Notes: generated from the sequence alone by a model not told the origin. A stretch of 64,000 nt of DNA from Chloroflexota bacterium (GCA_026707285.1 JAPOXD010000022.1:1-64000); one strand, 5' to 3'. Counted from the first letter of the stretch, positions 46,102 through 55,526 are shown. A program made the numbers and translations.

Positions 46102-47133
46102 ATGCAGATCGGCGTCCTCACCGGCGGCGGCGACTGTCCGGGGCTCAATGCCGCCATTCGCGGCGTGGTGCGTCAGGCGGCGCGGCAGGGCTGGACCGCG
46201 CTCGGCTTTCGCGACGGCTGGGCCGGCGTGCTCGCGGGAGAGGCCGAGCCGCTGACGATCGAAGCCACGGACGCCATGCTCGCCGAGGGCGGAACGATGC
46301 TCGGCTCGTCGCGCACCAACCCGCTGCGCGATCCGGAGTCGTTCGCCAAGGCCCGCGCCGTGTTCGACGACCTCGAGCTGCACGGGCTGGTGGTCATCGG
46401 CGGGGACGACACGCTGTCCGTCGCGGGCGCCATGGCCGCCGAGGGCGACGCCGTGGTGGGCATTCCCAAGACGATCGACAACGACGTCCCCGAAACCGAC
46501 GTGTGCATTGGCTTCGACACCGCCGTCACCACGGTGTCCAACGCCGTGGGGCGGGTGCGGACCACCGCCGTCTCGCATCGACGGGTGGTCGTGGTGGAGA
46601 CCATGGGCCGGGACGCCGGCTGGCTGGCGGCGGAAGGCGGCCTGGCGGGCCGGGCCGACTACATCGCTGTGCCGGAGCGGCCCATCGAGCTCGCGACCTT
46701 GGTGTCGCACGTGGAAGGCCGCGCCGCTCGCGGCTTGTCGTTCAGCGTGATCGTCGTGGCCGAGGGCGCCGAGATCGTGGACCTGGAGGTCGATCCGGCG
46801 GAGGTCCACGCCTCGGACGAGTTTGGCCACGTGCAGCTCTCGGCGCGCGGCTTGGGATACGCGGCCGCCGCCGCGCTGGAGCGCGCGCTGGGGCGCAGCG
46901 TTCCCGCGGTGGTCCTGGGGTATACGCAGCGCGGTGGCCCGCCGACGCCGTTCGACCGCGTTTTAGGCACGCGCTGCGGAGTTGCAGCGGTCGACTACCT
47001 GGCGTCCGGCGAGCATGGCATGCTCACCGCCCTGCAGCGCAACCGCATCGTGCCGGTACCCTTGGCCGATGTGGCCGGGCGCACGCGCCGCCTGGACGCG
47101 AGCTACCTGGCCTTGCTGGACTTGTTCGACTAG
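46102..47133 (+). CDS. Phosphofructokinase with pyrophosphate-type signature
   Basis: 343 aa. The N-terminus IGVLTGGGDCPGLNAAIRG is the PFK loop; MGRDAGWLAAEGGL and catalytic PKTIDNDV are clear. At the two specificity positions it has Asp103 (GGDDT, where ATP enzymes have Gly) and Lys123 (PKTIDND, where ATP enzymes have Gly). This pair is the established marker of pyrophosphate-dependent PFK. It may therefore run glycolysis reversibly and save ATP. ATG 46102 fits the family; the frame is open upstream. Confidence 0.85.
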   Translation: MQIGVLTGGGDCPGLNAAIRGVVRQAARQGWTALGFRDGWAGVLAGEAEPLTIEATDAMLAEGGTMLGSSRTNPLRDPESFAKARAVFDDLELHGLVVIGGDDTLSVAGAMAAEGDAVVGIPKTIDNDVPETDVCIGFDTAVTTVSNAVGRVRTTAVSHRRVVVVETMGRDAGWLAAEGGLAGRADYIAVPERPIELATLVSHVEGRAARGLSFSVIVVAEGAEIVDLEVDPAEVHASDEFGHVQLSARGLGYAAAAALERALGRSVPAVVLGYTQRGGPPTPFDRVLGTRCGVAAVDYLASGEHGMLTALQRNRIVPVPLADVAGRTRRLDASYLALLDLFD

Positions 47134-47275
47134 CGCGATTTCGTATCCCGGCGCGGCGCGTGCGAGAATCTCTAACCATTTCGGCTCGGCAGAGCCCATC
47201 GTCCGAACGCCCGTGCGTCGCCGGCGCGCAGTCCCAGCCGGCGGATCCGCCGCAGCGGGCGCGGCGCCGAATGCC

Positions 47276-48343
<1,068 letters not shown>

Positions 48344-48401
48344 GGCGGTAGACGCCGGAGATTGCCGTGCGGCTCACCGTGTCGGCCTGCCGCCGAATGC
48401 C

Positions 48402-48842
48402 CTAGTCGTTGCTGACTGTCACTTCACCTGTGCGGCCGTCGTAGGTCAACAGAAAGTGCTGCAGGAACGTCCGGCCGAGAAGCGCCTGATGGGGTTGCCC
48501 GCCAGCCGCAAGATGAACACCCGCGAACCGGCCATAGATTGTGAACGGCAGGAGCGGGATATGGATTTGTGCGACATGCACATTGAATTCGCTAGGACCG
48601 CTGACGCCACTCATCAGCCTCCGATCAACAATTGGCAGACCCAATTGGAGAGCGAGGCCGGCGTCAATACAGCTCTCAACCGCCCCCGTATCAACTAGGG
48701 CCAAATACACCGAGGATTCGAGAGTCGGCGACGGTCCGTCTGGGCGGAAGGATGCGTCGAAGCCAATCTGAACTCCGCGCGTCGGTCCGGAATCGAGTAG
48801 GAACTCTGGAAGACCCGGAAACCCGCAACTAGCTATCGGCAC
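48402..48842 (-). CDS. Retropepsin-like aspartic protease domain protein
   Basis: 146 aa. The catalytic-type aspartate is in LALVDTGAVESCID (DTGA), and the C-terminal LLGRTFLQHFLLTYDG matches the ILG-type psi-loop of retropepsins, so it would act as a homodimer. It has no signal peptide. It overlaps the small upstream gene by 14 nt on the same strand. The role is unknown; a physically linked regulator or a two-gene module are possible. Confidence 0.75.
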   Translation of the reverse strand: MPIASCGFPGLPEFLLDSGPTRGVQIGFDASFRPDGPSPTLESSVYLALVDTGAVESCIDAGLALQLGLPIVDRRLMSGVSGPSEFNVHVAQIHIPLLPFTIYGRFAGVHLAAGGQPHQALLGRTFLQHFLLTYDGRTGEVTVSND

Positions 48843-49077
48843 TGACCGGGTGAAAGAGAATCGACGCTGGCAGCGTTAGCGGCGGCTCACCAATCCGGCG
48901 AAGCAAGAACGGTCCGCGCCCAAAATTCCGCACGGCGATATCAGCGGCCTCCTGGAAGTCGTCGTACGTTCCGAACACCTCTTCATCGTGAACAATGCCC
49001 CATTGGCCGAAGTGATCGGCTTCAAGGACATTCCGCATGCGCTCGTAGGCGACAATCTCCTCAGACAGCTTCGCCAT
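48829..49077 (-). CDS. Small protein paired with the retropepsin
   Basis: 82 aa. EIVAYERMRNVLEADHFGQW, VHDEEVFGTYDDFQEAADIAV and FLLRRIGEPP form an alpha/beta pattern similar to DUF5678-like small proteins that often precede aspartyl-protease-like genes. ATG 49077. The 14-nt overlap with the retropepsin gene suggests coupled translation and a joint function. Confidence 0.65.
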   Translation of the reverse strand: MAKLSEEIVAYERMRNVLEADHFGQWGIVHDEEVFGTYDDFQEAADIAVRNFGRGPFLLRRIGEPPLTLPASILFHPVSADS

Positions 49078-49256
49078 GAGTTGGTCCTCCCCTCACACTC
49101 CGAGGGACACTCCCGCTGAACTGGCGACGGGGGCGGGAGACTGTGTCCAGCATACGAGACTGTCAATTCCCTGACCGCCACGGATATGCTCGCCCGCCAG
49201 CCGTGAGTTCGGTGTTGGCGAGCCGTGTGTTCGGGAAACGGCCCCGGCGGAGTCCC

Positions 49257-50255
49257 TTAGCTCGCCAGGTATTCCCGCAGCGGACGTGCCGCCTGCGAGC
49301 GCTGGAGCTTGCGCAGCGCTTCGACCTGCAGCTGGCGGATGCGCTCGCGCGTGAGCCCGAAGTGGGCGCCGATTTCGTCCAGCGTCCAGGGCTCGTTGCC
49401 GTCCAGGCCGAAGCGCAGCGTCAGGATGGTGCGCTCGCGGTCGGGCAGGATGGCGAGGGCGCGGTCGACGTCGTCGCTGAGCGACTCCACGAGCAGTCGC
49501 CCGTCCGGCGCCTCGGGCTCGGGATCCTCCACGAAGTCCGACAGCGGCTCCTCGCCGTCTTCACCCACAGGCTGCTCCAGCGACATGGGCGAGCGTCCGG
49601 CGCGCACGATCTCGACGATGCGATTGGGATCGAGCTTCAGCACGTCGCCCAACTCCTCGGCCGTGGGGTTGCGCTCCAGCTGCGTGGCGAGGTCCGGCGC
49701 GATGCGGCGAATCTTGCGCAGCGTCTCGACGACGTGAACCGGCAAGCGCACGGTGCGCGAGTCGTTGGACAGCGACCGCGTGATCGCCTGCCGGATCCAC
49801 CAGGTGGCGTAGGTGCTGAACTTGAAGCCGCGGCGCCAGTCGAAACGCTCGACGGCCTGCATCAGGCCCAGATTGCCCTCCTGGATCAGGTCGAGCAGCG
49901 GCAGGCCGCCGGTGGCGTAGCGCTTGGCGACGTTGACCACCAGGCGCAGGTTCGCGCGGGTCAGGTGTGCGCGGGCTGTGTCGTCGCCGGCCTCGACGCG
50001 CTTGGCCAGCGCCACTTCCTCGGCGGCCGTGAGCAGTGGCACGCGGTTGATCTCGTTGAGATAGAGACGCAGCGTGTCTTCGATTGACGCACCGACGCCG
50101 GGTTGGGGCACCGGGCTCGGCTCGGACGCCCAACCCCCACTGCCGCCCGACGACGCCTCATCGCCGGCCGTGCTGTCACGCGGCTCGAGTTGCGAGAGCG
50201 CATCTTCCCAAGCGTTCGGGGCGGGAGAGGCCGACACGTCAGTCGCGGGTGCCAC
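49257..50255 (-). CDS. RNA polymerase sigma factor, RpoD/SigA type
   Basis: 332 aa. Region 1.2 EDTLRLYLNEINRVPLLTAAEE; region 2 LIQEGNLGLMQAVERFDWRRG and FSTYATWWIRQAITRSL (2.4); region 3 LPVHVVETLRKIRRI; region 4 LREREREI-type HTH, here WTLDEIGAHFGLTRERIRQLQ. The N-terminal region 1.1 is replaced by a short Ser/Pro-rich segment. It fits a group 1 or 2 sigma-70 factor. GTG 50255 with GAGGAAC upstream. Divergent from the Fe-S operon. Confidence 0.93.
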   Translation of the reverse strand: MAPATDVSASPAPNAWEDALSQLEPRDSTAGDEASSGGSGGWASEPSPVPQPGVGASIEDTLRLYLNEINRVPLLTAAEEVALAKRVEAGDDTARAHLTRANLRLVVNVAKRYATGGLPLLDLIQEGNLGLMQAVERFDWRRGFKFSTYATWWIRQAITRSLSNDSRTVRLPVHVVETLRKIRRIAPDLATQLERNPTAEELGDVLKLDPNRIVEIVRAGRSPMSLEQPVGEDGEEPLSDFVEDPEPEAPDGRLLVESLSDDVDRALAILPDRERTILTLRFGLDGNEPWTLDEIGAHFGLTRERIRQLQVEALRKLQRSQAARPLREYLAS

Positions 50256-50319
50256 CGGGGGTTCCTCGGTTCACAGCAGGTGTCCGCAAGTGCGCGGGCA
50301 CCGGTCACTCGATGAAGGC

Positions 50320-50360
50320 ATTCTACACGTTTTTACAGATAAGTCTGCACAAACTGTGCA
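50320..50360. promoter_or_regulatory. Sigma-factor -10 box and TGCACA/TGTGCA palindrome
   Basis: On the minus strand TAGAAT (50320-50325) lies 65 nt before the sigma gene start. Just upstream is a perfect 6-bp inverted repeat, TGCACA-AAC-TGTGCA (50346-50360), in an AT-richer stretch between the divergent sigma and SufR-like genes. It looks like a dimer-binding operator. Confidence 0.45.
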
Positions 50361-50453
50361 AATTCCTACCTTCGGGGCGAGGATTTCGGTTGTTTGCCCC
50401 CTAGCGGCGGTGGTAGCTTCGATTGACGGCATCACACCCCCGGGGCCTGCCAG

Positions 50454-51068
50454 TTGCGCACGTTAAGCCCCCGCGATGAGATCCTGCGGACGCTCAAAGT
50501 CGGCGGGGCCATGTTTGCGCCCGATATCGCCGACCGCGTGGGGACCGGCACGTCCGCCGTCCGACCGCATCTGGAGAGCCTGGCGGCCGACGGCTTGGTC
50601 ACGGCGAACCCCGTCCGCGGACGGCCGGGTCGGCCGCGCTATCGCTATCACCTGACGGCCAAGGGCCACGAGACCTTCGAGCGCACCTACGACGACCTCG
50701 CGTCCTGCATGGTCGACGCGGTGCTGGAGCTGGGCGGCGAGTCCCTGCTGAACGCCGTTCTGGAACGGCACGAACGACGGCAATTGGACAAATACATCCC
50801 CCGTGTCCGCGGCCTGCCGTTCGATCTCCGCGTGCACGAGGTGGCCCGCATCCTGGACGAGTGCGGCTATATGGTCGAGCTCGAGACCACGGACGACGGC
50901 TACCGCCTCCGCGAGCACAACTGCCCGGTCTCACGCGTGGCCGAGGGCTGCACCGCCGCCTGCGAATCGGAATTGCGCTTCATCCGCAAGCTGGTGCAGG
51001 CCGACGTCGAGCAGTTGGTGGTTTCGCCAAAGGGCGACCAGGCATGCTGCTATGCCATCCGCCGATGA
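50454..51068 (+). CDS. SufR-like Fe-S-sensing transcription regulator
   Basis: 204 aa. An N-terminal winged helix (ILRTLKVGGAMFAPDIADRV, SAVRPHLESLAADGLV) and a C-terminal effector part with cysteines Cys157 (EHNCPVS), Cys170 (TAACESEL) and Cys198 (KGDQACCY). The 157/170/198 spacing (12 and 27 residues between) matches the cluster cysteines known for cyanobacterial SufR. TTG 50454 is the best start; no strong ribosome binding site. It overlaps the cysteine desulfurase gene by 17 nt, which fits a repressor that senses Fe-S status and controls its own operon. Confidence 0.8.
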   Translation: MRTLSPRDEILRTLKVGGAMFAPDIADRVGTGTSAVRPHLESLAADGLVTANPVRGRPGRPRYRYHLTAKGHETFERTYDDLASCMVDAVLELGGESLLNAVLERHERRQLDKYIPRVRGLPFDLRVHEVARILDECGYMVELETTDDGYRLREHNCPVSRVAEGCTAACESELRFIRKLVQADVEQLVVSPKGDQACCYAIRR

Positions 51069-52269
51069 GGACGGCCGCCGCGGCGTAGAGGCTGCCGGGC
51101 GCATCTATCTCGACCACGCGGCGACCACGCCGGTCGATCCCGACGTCATGGCCGCCATGCTGCCGTTCTTGACGACGCACGCAGGCAATGCCAGCAGCCT
51201 GTACCTGGAGGGCCGCGAGGCGCGCGCCGCGCTGGACGACGCCCGCGAGGCCGTGGCCGACGCGCTGGCCTGCGACGCGGCGGAGGTCGTCTTCACCGGC
51301 AGCGGCAGCGAGGCTGCCAACCTGGCGATCCGCGGCGTGGCCTGGCGCGCCCACGAGGCAGGACGGCGCCATCTGGTGACCAGCGCCGTCGAGCACCACG
51401 CGGTGCTGCACACGGTGCAACAGCTCGAGCGGCGGCATGGATTCGAGGCTACCTATCTGCCGGTGGACGCCGACGGCCGGGTCGATCCCGCCGACGTGCT
51501 CGCCGCCGTCCGCGACGACACGGCGCTGGTTTCGGTGATGTACGCGAACAACGAGGTGGGCACGGTGCAACCCGTGGCCGAGATCGCCGCCGCCCTGGAG
51601 AACCATCCGGCGCTGGTTCACACCGACGCCGTGCAGGCCGCCGGCAGCCTGAGCCTGGCCACGCCCGAGCTGGGCGTGGATCTGCTTTCGCTGACTGCCC
51701 ACAAGGTGTACGGACCGAAAGGCGTGGGCGCCCTGTACGTGCGGCGCGGCGTGCGGCTGGCGCCGCAGATCGTCGGCGGCTCCCAGGAGCGCAATCGCCG
51801 CGCGGGCACCGAGAACGTGGCCGGCGCCGTGGGCTTTGCGGCGGCGCTCACCCGCGCGGATGCCGAGCGCGCCGCCAGCAACGCGGCGAATGCGCAGTTG
51901 ACCGGCATTCTCATTGAGGGCCTGACGGAACTTCCTCAAGTGAGACTGACCGGGCCAACCGAGGGTCGTCTGCCGAATTCCGCCAGCTTCGTCATCGAGG
52001 GCGTGGACAGCGAGGCGCTGCTGCTGCGGCTCGACGCGGCGGGGATCGCGGCCTCCAGCGGCTCCGCCTGCACCTCGGCATCGCTGGAGCCGTCGCACGT
52101 GCTGCTGGCCATGGGCATCCCGGCGGACATCGCGCGCAGCAGCCTGCGACTCACGACGGGACGCTCGAACACCGACGCCCAGATGCGACGCGCCGTGGAC
52201 ATCATTGCGGACACGGTGGGACAACTGCGGCGCAGAGCCGATGCCGTCGCCGCGGTTTCGATGACGTAG
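51052..52269 (+). CDS. iscS: Cysteine desulfurase (IscS/NifS family)
   Basis: About 405 aa, PLP-dependent. YLDHAATTPVDPDVM at the N-terminus, TGSGSEAANLAIRG, the PLP-lysine block SLTAHKVYGPKGVGALYV, and the sulfur-carrying loop SSGSACTSASLEPSHVL with the catalytic cysteine. Class I (IscS-type) loop. ATG 51052 (MPSADEDGRR) overlaps the regulator. It supplies sulfur to the IscA-like protein downstream; no scaffold SufBCD or IscU is in the window. Confidence 0.94.
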   Translation: MPSADEDGRRGVEAAGRIYLDHAATTPVDPDVMAAMLPFLTTHAGNASSLYLEGREARAALDDAREAVADALACDAAEVVFTGSGSEAANLAIRGVAWRAHEAGRRHLVTSAVEHHAVLHTVQQLERRHGFEATYLPVDADGRVDPADVLAAVRDDTALVSVMYANNEVGTVQPVAEIAAALENHPALVHTDAVQAAGSLSLATPELGVDLLSLTAHKVYGPKGVGALYVRRGVRLAPQIVGGSQERNRRAGTENVAGAVGFAAALTRADAERAASNAANAQLTGILIEGLTELPQVRLTGPTEGRLPNSASFVIEGVDSEALLLRLDAAGIAASSGSACTSASLEPSHVLLAMGIPADIARSSLRLTTGRSNTDAQMRRAVDIIADTVGQLRRRADAVAAVSMT

Positions 52270-52305
52270 ACTTCCGATGACCCAAAGTTCTTGGAGACGC
52301 GCGGG

Positions 52306-52716
52306 ATGATGGATTCGCTGCCGATGGCCGCCAACGCGCCGGTGCTGGCGATCACCGAGTCGGCGGCCGCGCAGTTCGGGCGCATGCGCGCCAAGCGCAA
52401 CAAGCCCGAGGCCGTGCTGCGCGTCCGCGTGGTGCCCGATTCAGGCTGCGGCGACTTCCGCTACGCCATGGGGATCGAGCCCGGTCCGCGCGACGGCGAT
52501 ATGTCCATCGACGCGCACGGCATCACGGTCATCGTCGACCCCGCCAGCGTCGGACTGCTGCGCGGCTCGACCCTCGACTACAGCGACGCGCTGATCGACG
52601 GCGGCTTCAAGCTGCTCAATCCCAACGCCCAGAGCGCCTGCGGTTGCGGCCAGTCGTTCACCACCAGCGGTCGGGCCGTCACCAGCGAGCACAAGCGCGG
52701 GGCGCTCTCGCTCTAA
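52306..52716 (+). CDS. A-type Fe-S carrier (IscA/ErpA-like)
   Basis: About 136 aa. LAITESAAAQFGRMRAKR, then the three conserved cysteines in PDSGCGDFRY and QSACGCGQSF. It is an HesB/IscA-fold carrier that moves 4Fe-4S clusters to apoproteins. ATG 52306 is favoured, with TTGGAG 9-13 nt upstream. The second half has SAGCCY-type replaced by CGDFRY, a less usual spacing for the first cysteine. Ends 100 nt before a terminator hairpin. Confidence 0.85.
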   Translation: MMDSLPMAANAPVLAITESAAAQFGRMRAKRNKPEAVLRVRVVPDSGCGDFRYAMGIEPGPRDGDMSIDAHGITVIVDPASVGLLRGSTLDYSDALIDGGFKLLNPNAQSACGCGQSFTTSGRAVTSEHKRGALSL

Positions 52717-52816
52717 GGGCCGATTCCGGGTCGATTCGGCGGTCAACTGGCTTGACCGGCGTCCGGCCCTCGCGGAAGATCAAGGCAATCTCCCCAGTCA
52801 TTTCGATGGCTGGGAT

Positions 52817-52849
52817 AGAGGCTGCCTACGGGCAGCCTCTCTTCGTCTT
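52817..52849 (+). terminator. Rho-independent terminator after iscA
   Basis: A perfect 10-bp stem, AGAGGCTGCC and GGCAGCCTCT, loop TACG (52827-52830), followed by CTTCGTCTT. It would end the sufR-iscS-iscA transcript. Confidence 0.65.
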
Positions 52850-52908
52850 GCCGAACGTCGTCGACCCACGGCCGGCCGGGCCGTCTGGGTGATCCACCAC
52901 CGTACGCT

Positions 52909-52936
52909 TTGACCCAGGGATATTGCGCGGTACTAT
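52909..52936 (+). promoter_or_regulatory. Promoter TTGACC-N16-TACTAT
   Basis: TTGACC (52909-52914), 16 nt, TACTAT (52931-52936). The strongest-looking classic promoter in the window, about 75 nt before the ATG of a small CxxC protein. Confidence 0.6.
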
Positions 52937-53010
52937 CAGACAGCGCACGCCCTACGTGCGCAGCCAGGTCAATGCTGACCTGGGGCATTCCCGCGAGGAA
53001 GGGGGAACGC

Positions 53011-53223
53011 ATGACCCACTACGTTGGTCCACGAGCGACCATCTCTGCCCGCACGGGCGAGCACATTTGCCCGCGTTGCGTCGGCCGTGGATTTCGCCGC
53101 TACGACGGAGGCGGGCGTCCGCTTGCGCGCGCGAGCTACGCCGGTGCAGCGTTCTGGCGCTCATGCTCCCAGTGTCACGGCACGGGTCACGTGCCGGAGG
53201 GTGTGGCGTCGCTCGCGGCGTAG
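53011..53223 (+). CDS. Small protein with DnaJ-type CxxCxGxG motifs
   Basis: 70 aa. Two motifs, CPRCVGRGF and CSQCHGTGH, separated by about 30 residues, make one zinc site as in the DnaJ/PSI zinc-finger. No other domain. ATG 53011 is preceded by GGAAGGGGGA; a TTGACC/TACTAT promoter and a strong terminator bracket the gene, so it is an independent transcript. Function unknown. Confidence 0.65.
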   Translation: MTHYVGPRATISARTGEHICPRCVGRGFRRYDGGGRPLARASYAGAAFWRSCSQCHGTGHVPEGVASLAA

Positions 53224-53245
53224 CGCTCCAATCGCGGTGATCCGC

Positions 53246-53284
53246 GAGCGCTCCGGCTCCCCGGCCGGAGCGCTCGTTTCATTT
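53246..53284 (+). terminator. Strong hairpin terminator
   Basis: A perfect 12-bp stem, GAGCGCTCCGGC and GCCGGAGCGCTC, loop TCCCCG, followed by GTTTCATTTG. It ends the small CxxCxGxG gene and lies just before the convergent SDR gene. Confidence 0.7.
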
Positions 53285-53297
53285 GCCGGACTTGGCG

Positions 53298-54038
53298 CTA
53301 GAGCGAGATTCCGCCGTCGATCACCAGCACTTCGCCGGTGGTGAAGGTGGACTGCAGCAGGTGGATCACCGACTCGGCGATGTCCTCGGCCACGGCGGCG
53401 CGCTGGAGGGGCGTCTTCTCCACCGCCGCGTCCAGGAACTCGCGCCGGTCGTCCACCCAACGCGTGTCGATGATCCCCGGCGCCACGGCGTTCACGCGCA
53501 CTTCCGGAGCCAGAGCCCGCGCCAGCGACCGGGTCATGGTGTTGAGCGCGCCCTTGGACGCGGCGTAGGGAATCGAGCTGCCGGCGCCGGTGTTGCCCGC
53601 CACCGATGACACGTTCACCACCGCGCCCGCGCCGGCGGCGCGCATGTGCGGTACGCAGGCGCGCGTGGCGTAGAACGCGCCGAATAGATTCACGCCCATT
53701 ACGCGCTGCCAGGCGGCCTCGGTGAGCGCATCGAGATCCGGGTGGTCCACGAACACGGTGGTCCCGGCGCTGTTCACCAGGTAGTCGACGCGGCCCAGCG
53801 CCGCCGCCGCCTGCTCCACCATGGCGACGACGGACGAGTTCGACGCCACGTCGGCCTGCAGCGCCACGGCCTCCACGCCTTCGGCCTCGCAGTCGCGGGC
53901 GGTGGCGGCGGCCTCGTCCGCCGAGCGGGAGTAGTTGACGGCGACGCTCACACCCAGCCGTGCCAGGCCGAGCGCGGTGGCGCGACCCACTCCCGTCCCG
54001 CCGCCGGTGATGATTGCCGCCCGACCCTCGATCGACAT
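53298..54038 (-). CDS. Short-chain dehydrogenase/reductase (FabG-like)
   Basis: 246 aa. Cofactor motif TGGGTGVGRATALGLA, an NSAG (usually NNAG), the active-site Ser in VVNVSSVAGNTG and YAASK, with PG-IIDT near the C-terminus. A classical SDR, probably NAD(P)-dependent on a 3-oxoacyl or sugar substrate. GGAGGGG lies 3 nt before the ATG. It is divergent from the double-GNAT gene. Confidence 0.87.
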   Translation of the reverse strand: MSIEGRAAIITGGGTGVGRATALGLARLGVSVAVNYSRSADEAAATARDCEAEGVEAVALQADVASNSSVVAMVEQAAAALGRVDYLVNSAGTTVFVDHPDLDALTEAAWQRVMGVNLFGAFYATRACVPHMRAAGAGAVVNVSSVAGNTGAGSSIPYAASKGALNTMTRSLARALAPEVRVNAVAPGIIDTRWVDDRREFLDAAVEKTPLQRAAVAEDIAESVIHLLQSTFTTGEVLVIDGGISL

Positions 54039-54115
54039 GCGCCCCTCCTGCTTGCCTGCCGGTAAAGGCGCTATTGTGGCACCGCTCTCCGTGGCATCGG
54101 GATCGCGCCGCCGAC

Positions 54116-55171
54116 ATGGAATCGACCCACACCCTCAAGACGGGCGAGCGACTCGACGTCACCACGCTCGGACCCGGCGACGGCCGCGGCGACTCCGCCG
54201 TGAACCGCGCGTTGTGGTGGTTCATCGTGCAGCCCTTCGACCCGTGGACGTCGCCGGGTGAGAACGAGCTCGTCGCGCGCGCCCTCCGCGGCGCGACCGA
54301 CGACTCCCTCCACGACGTCCTGATCGTCGGACGCATCGACGGCGAGATCGTGGGCACGGTGTGGCACGGCACCAGCCGCAACACGCGCGAGGTCGGCGGC
54401 TACGGCTTCGTGCGCACCGACCCGGCCCATCGCGGCAAGGGCGTGGCCCAAACCCTCACCAGGCTGTCGGTGGAGCGCTTCTGGGCGGACGGCGGGCTCG
54501 TCATCTACCTGGGCACGGTGGCGCCGGACGCGGCCCACGTCTACGAGAAACACGGCTACGTCCGCTACAACGGCATCGCCATGCGTGCGCTGCGGCCCGG
54601 TTCCGACCCGGAGACGTTCGACGACGACTACTTCGCGCACGACGGCTCGGCGCCGCTGGCGCGCGACGCGGGATGGGGCGATATCGGCGGCTACCCGGCG
54701 CTGATGCTGTCGCCCGAGCCGCGGGACTGGCGCATCCGCGACTTCACCGAGGCCATCTTCTACGACCTGCCGGAGGTGCAGTCGGGATCGTGCCTGCGGC
54801 CGTTCGTCAGCTCCATGCTGCGGCGGGAGACGCACCCGGCCAACCGGTTCAAGGTGCTGGTGACCCGTCGCGACCGCCTCGTGGCCGCCGCTGGCCTCTT
54901 CACGCCAACGGCCGCGCCGCTTGACGGCAGCGCGACCCTGGAGGTGCTGTGCCATCCGTCTTATACCGGCGAGCTGTCGTCGTTCCTGGGCGCGGTGCTG
55001 GCGGAGGGCCGCGAGGCCGGCGTGCGCACCGTGCGCGCCTATGCCTCGGGCGAGAGCCGCACCGCCGCGCTGGCCGCGGTGGGCTTCTCGACCGAGTCCA
55101 CCCTTTCGCGCCACCTGCAGTGCGGCGACCGCGCCGTCGACGTGACGGTGCTGCGGCGCGACCTGGCATAG
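54116..55171 (+). CDS. GNAT-superfamily acetyltransferase, two-domain
   Basis: About 351 aa. The N-terminal GNAT half has VRTDPAHRGKGVAQTLTRL (acetyl-CoA loop) and HVYEKHGYVRYNG. The C-terminal half begins near residue 195 (RDWRIRDFTEAIFYDL) and ends with CHPSYTGELSSFLGAVLAEG and VGFSTESTLSRHL, a second degenerate GNAT-like unit. Substrate unknown. ATG 54116; the frame is open upstream but overlaps the SDR promoter region. Confidence 0.75.
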   Translation: MESTHTLKTGERLDVTTLGPGDGRGDSAVNRALWWFIVQPFDPWTSPGENELVARALRGATDDSLHDVLIVGRIDGEIVGTVWHGTSRNTREVGGYGFVRTDPAHRGKGVAQTLTRLSVERFWADGGLVIYLGTVAPDAAHVYEKHGYVRYNGIAMRALRPGSDPETFDDDYFAHDGSAPLARDAGWGDIGGYPALMLSPEPRDWRIRDFTEAIFYDLPEVQSGSCLRPFVSSMLRRETHPANRFKVLVTRRDRLVAAAGLFTPTAAPLDGSATLEVLCHPSYTGELSSFLGAVLAEGREAGVRTVRAYASGESRTAALAAVGFSTESTLSRHLQCGDRAVDVTVLRRDLA

Positions 55172-55182
55172 CTACGGCAGAG

Positions 55183-55503
55183 ATGAAGTTCCACAAGGTC
55201 GGCGACGAGAAGATTCTGCCGCCGCCCGGCGAGATGGTCACCGTGATGGTGGACTGGTCGGAGGTCGTGATCGCCAACGTCGACGGCGAGTACCACGGCA
55301 TCCAGGGCGTGTGCGAGCACGCCGGCGGGCCGCTGGGCGCGGGCTATTTGGTCGGCTGCCAGCTCACCTGCCCCCTCCACGCCTGGACCTACGACGTGAC
55401 GGACGGCTGGCTGATCAGGCCCCCGTGGGGCCAGCGCGCCCAGACCTACGAGGTGCGCGTGCGCGACGGCCAGGTCGAAGTGGCGGCGCGGGAGGAGAGC
55501 TAG
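55183..55503 (+). CDS. Rieske-type 2Fe-2S ferredoxin-like protein
   Basis: 106 aa. The cluster motifs CEHAGGPLG (C-x-H) and CPLHAW (C-x-x-H) are spaced about 17 apart, as in Rieske ferredoxins. It carries electrons for an oxygenase or reductase that is not identified here. ATG 55183 lies 11 nt after the GNAT gene. Confidence 0.88.
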   Translation: MKFHKVGDEKILPPPGEMVTVMVDWSEVVIANVDGEYHGIQGVCEHAGGPLGAGYLVGCQLTCPLHAWTYDVTDGWLIRPPWGQRAQTYEVRVRDGQVEVAAREES

Positions 55504-55526
55504 TCGGGCGCCGCCGCCCCGGCCAT

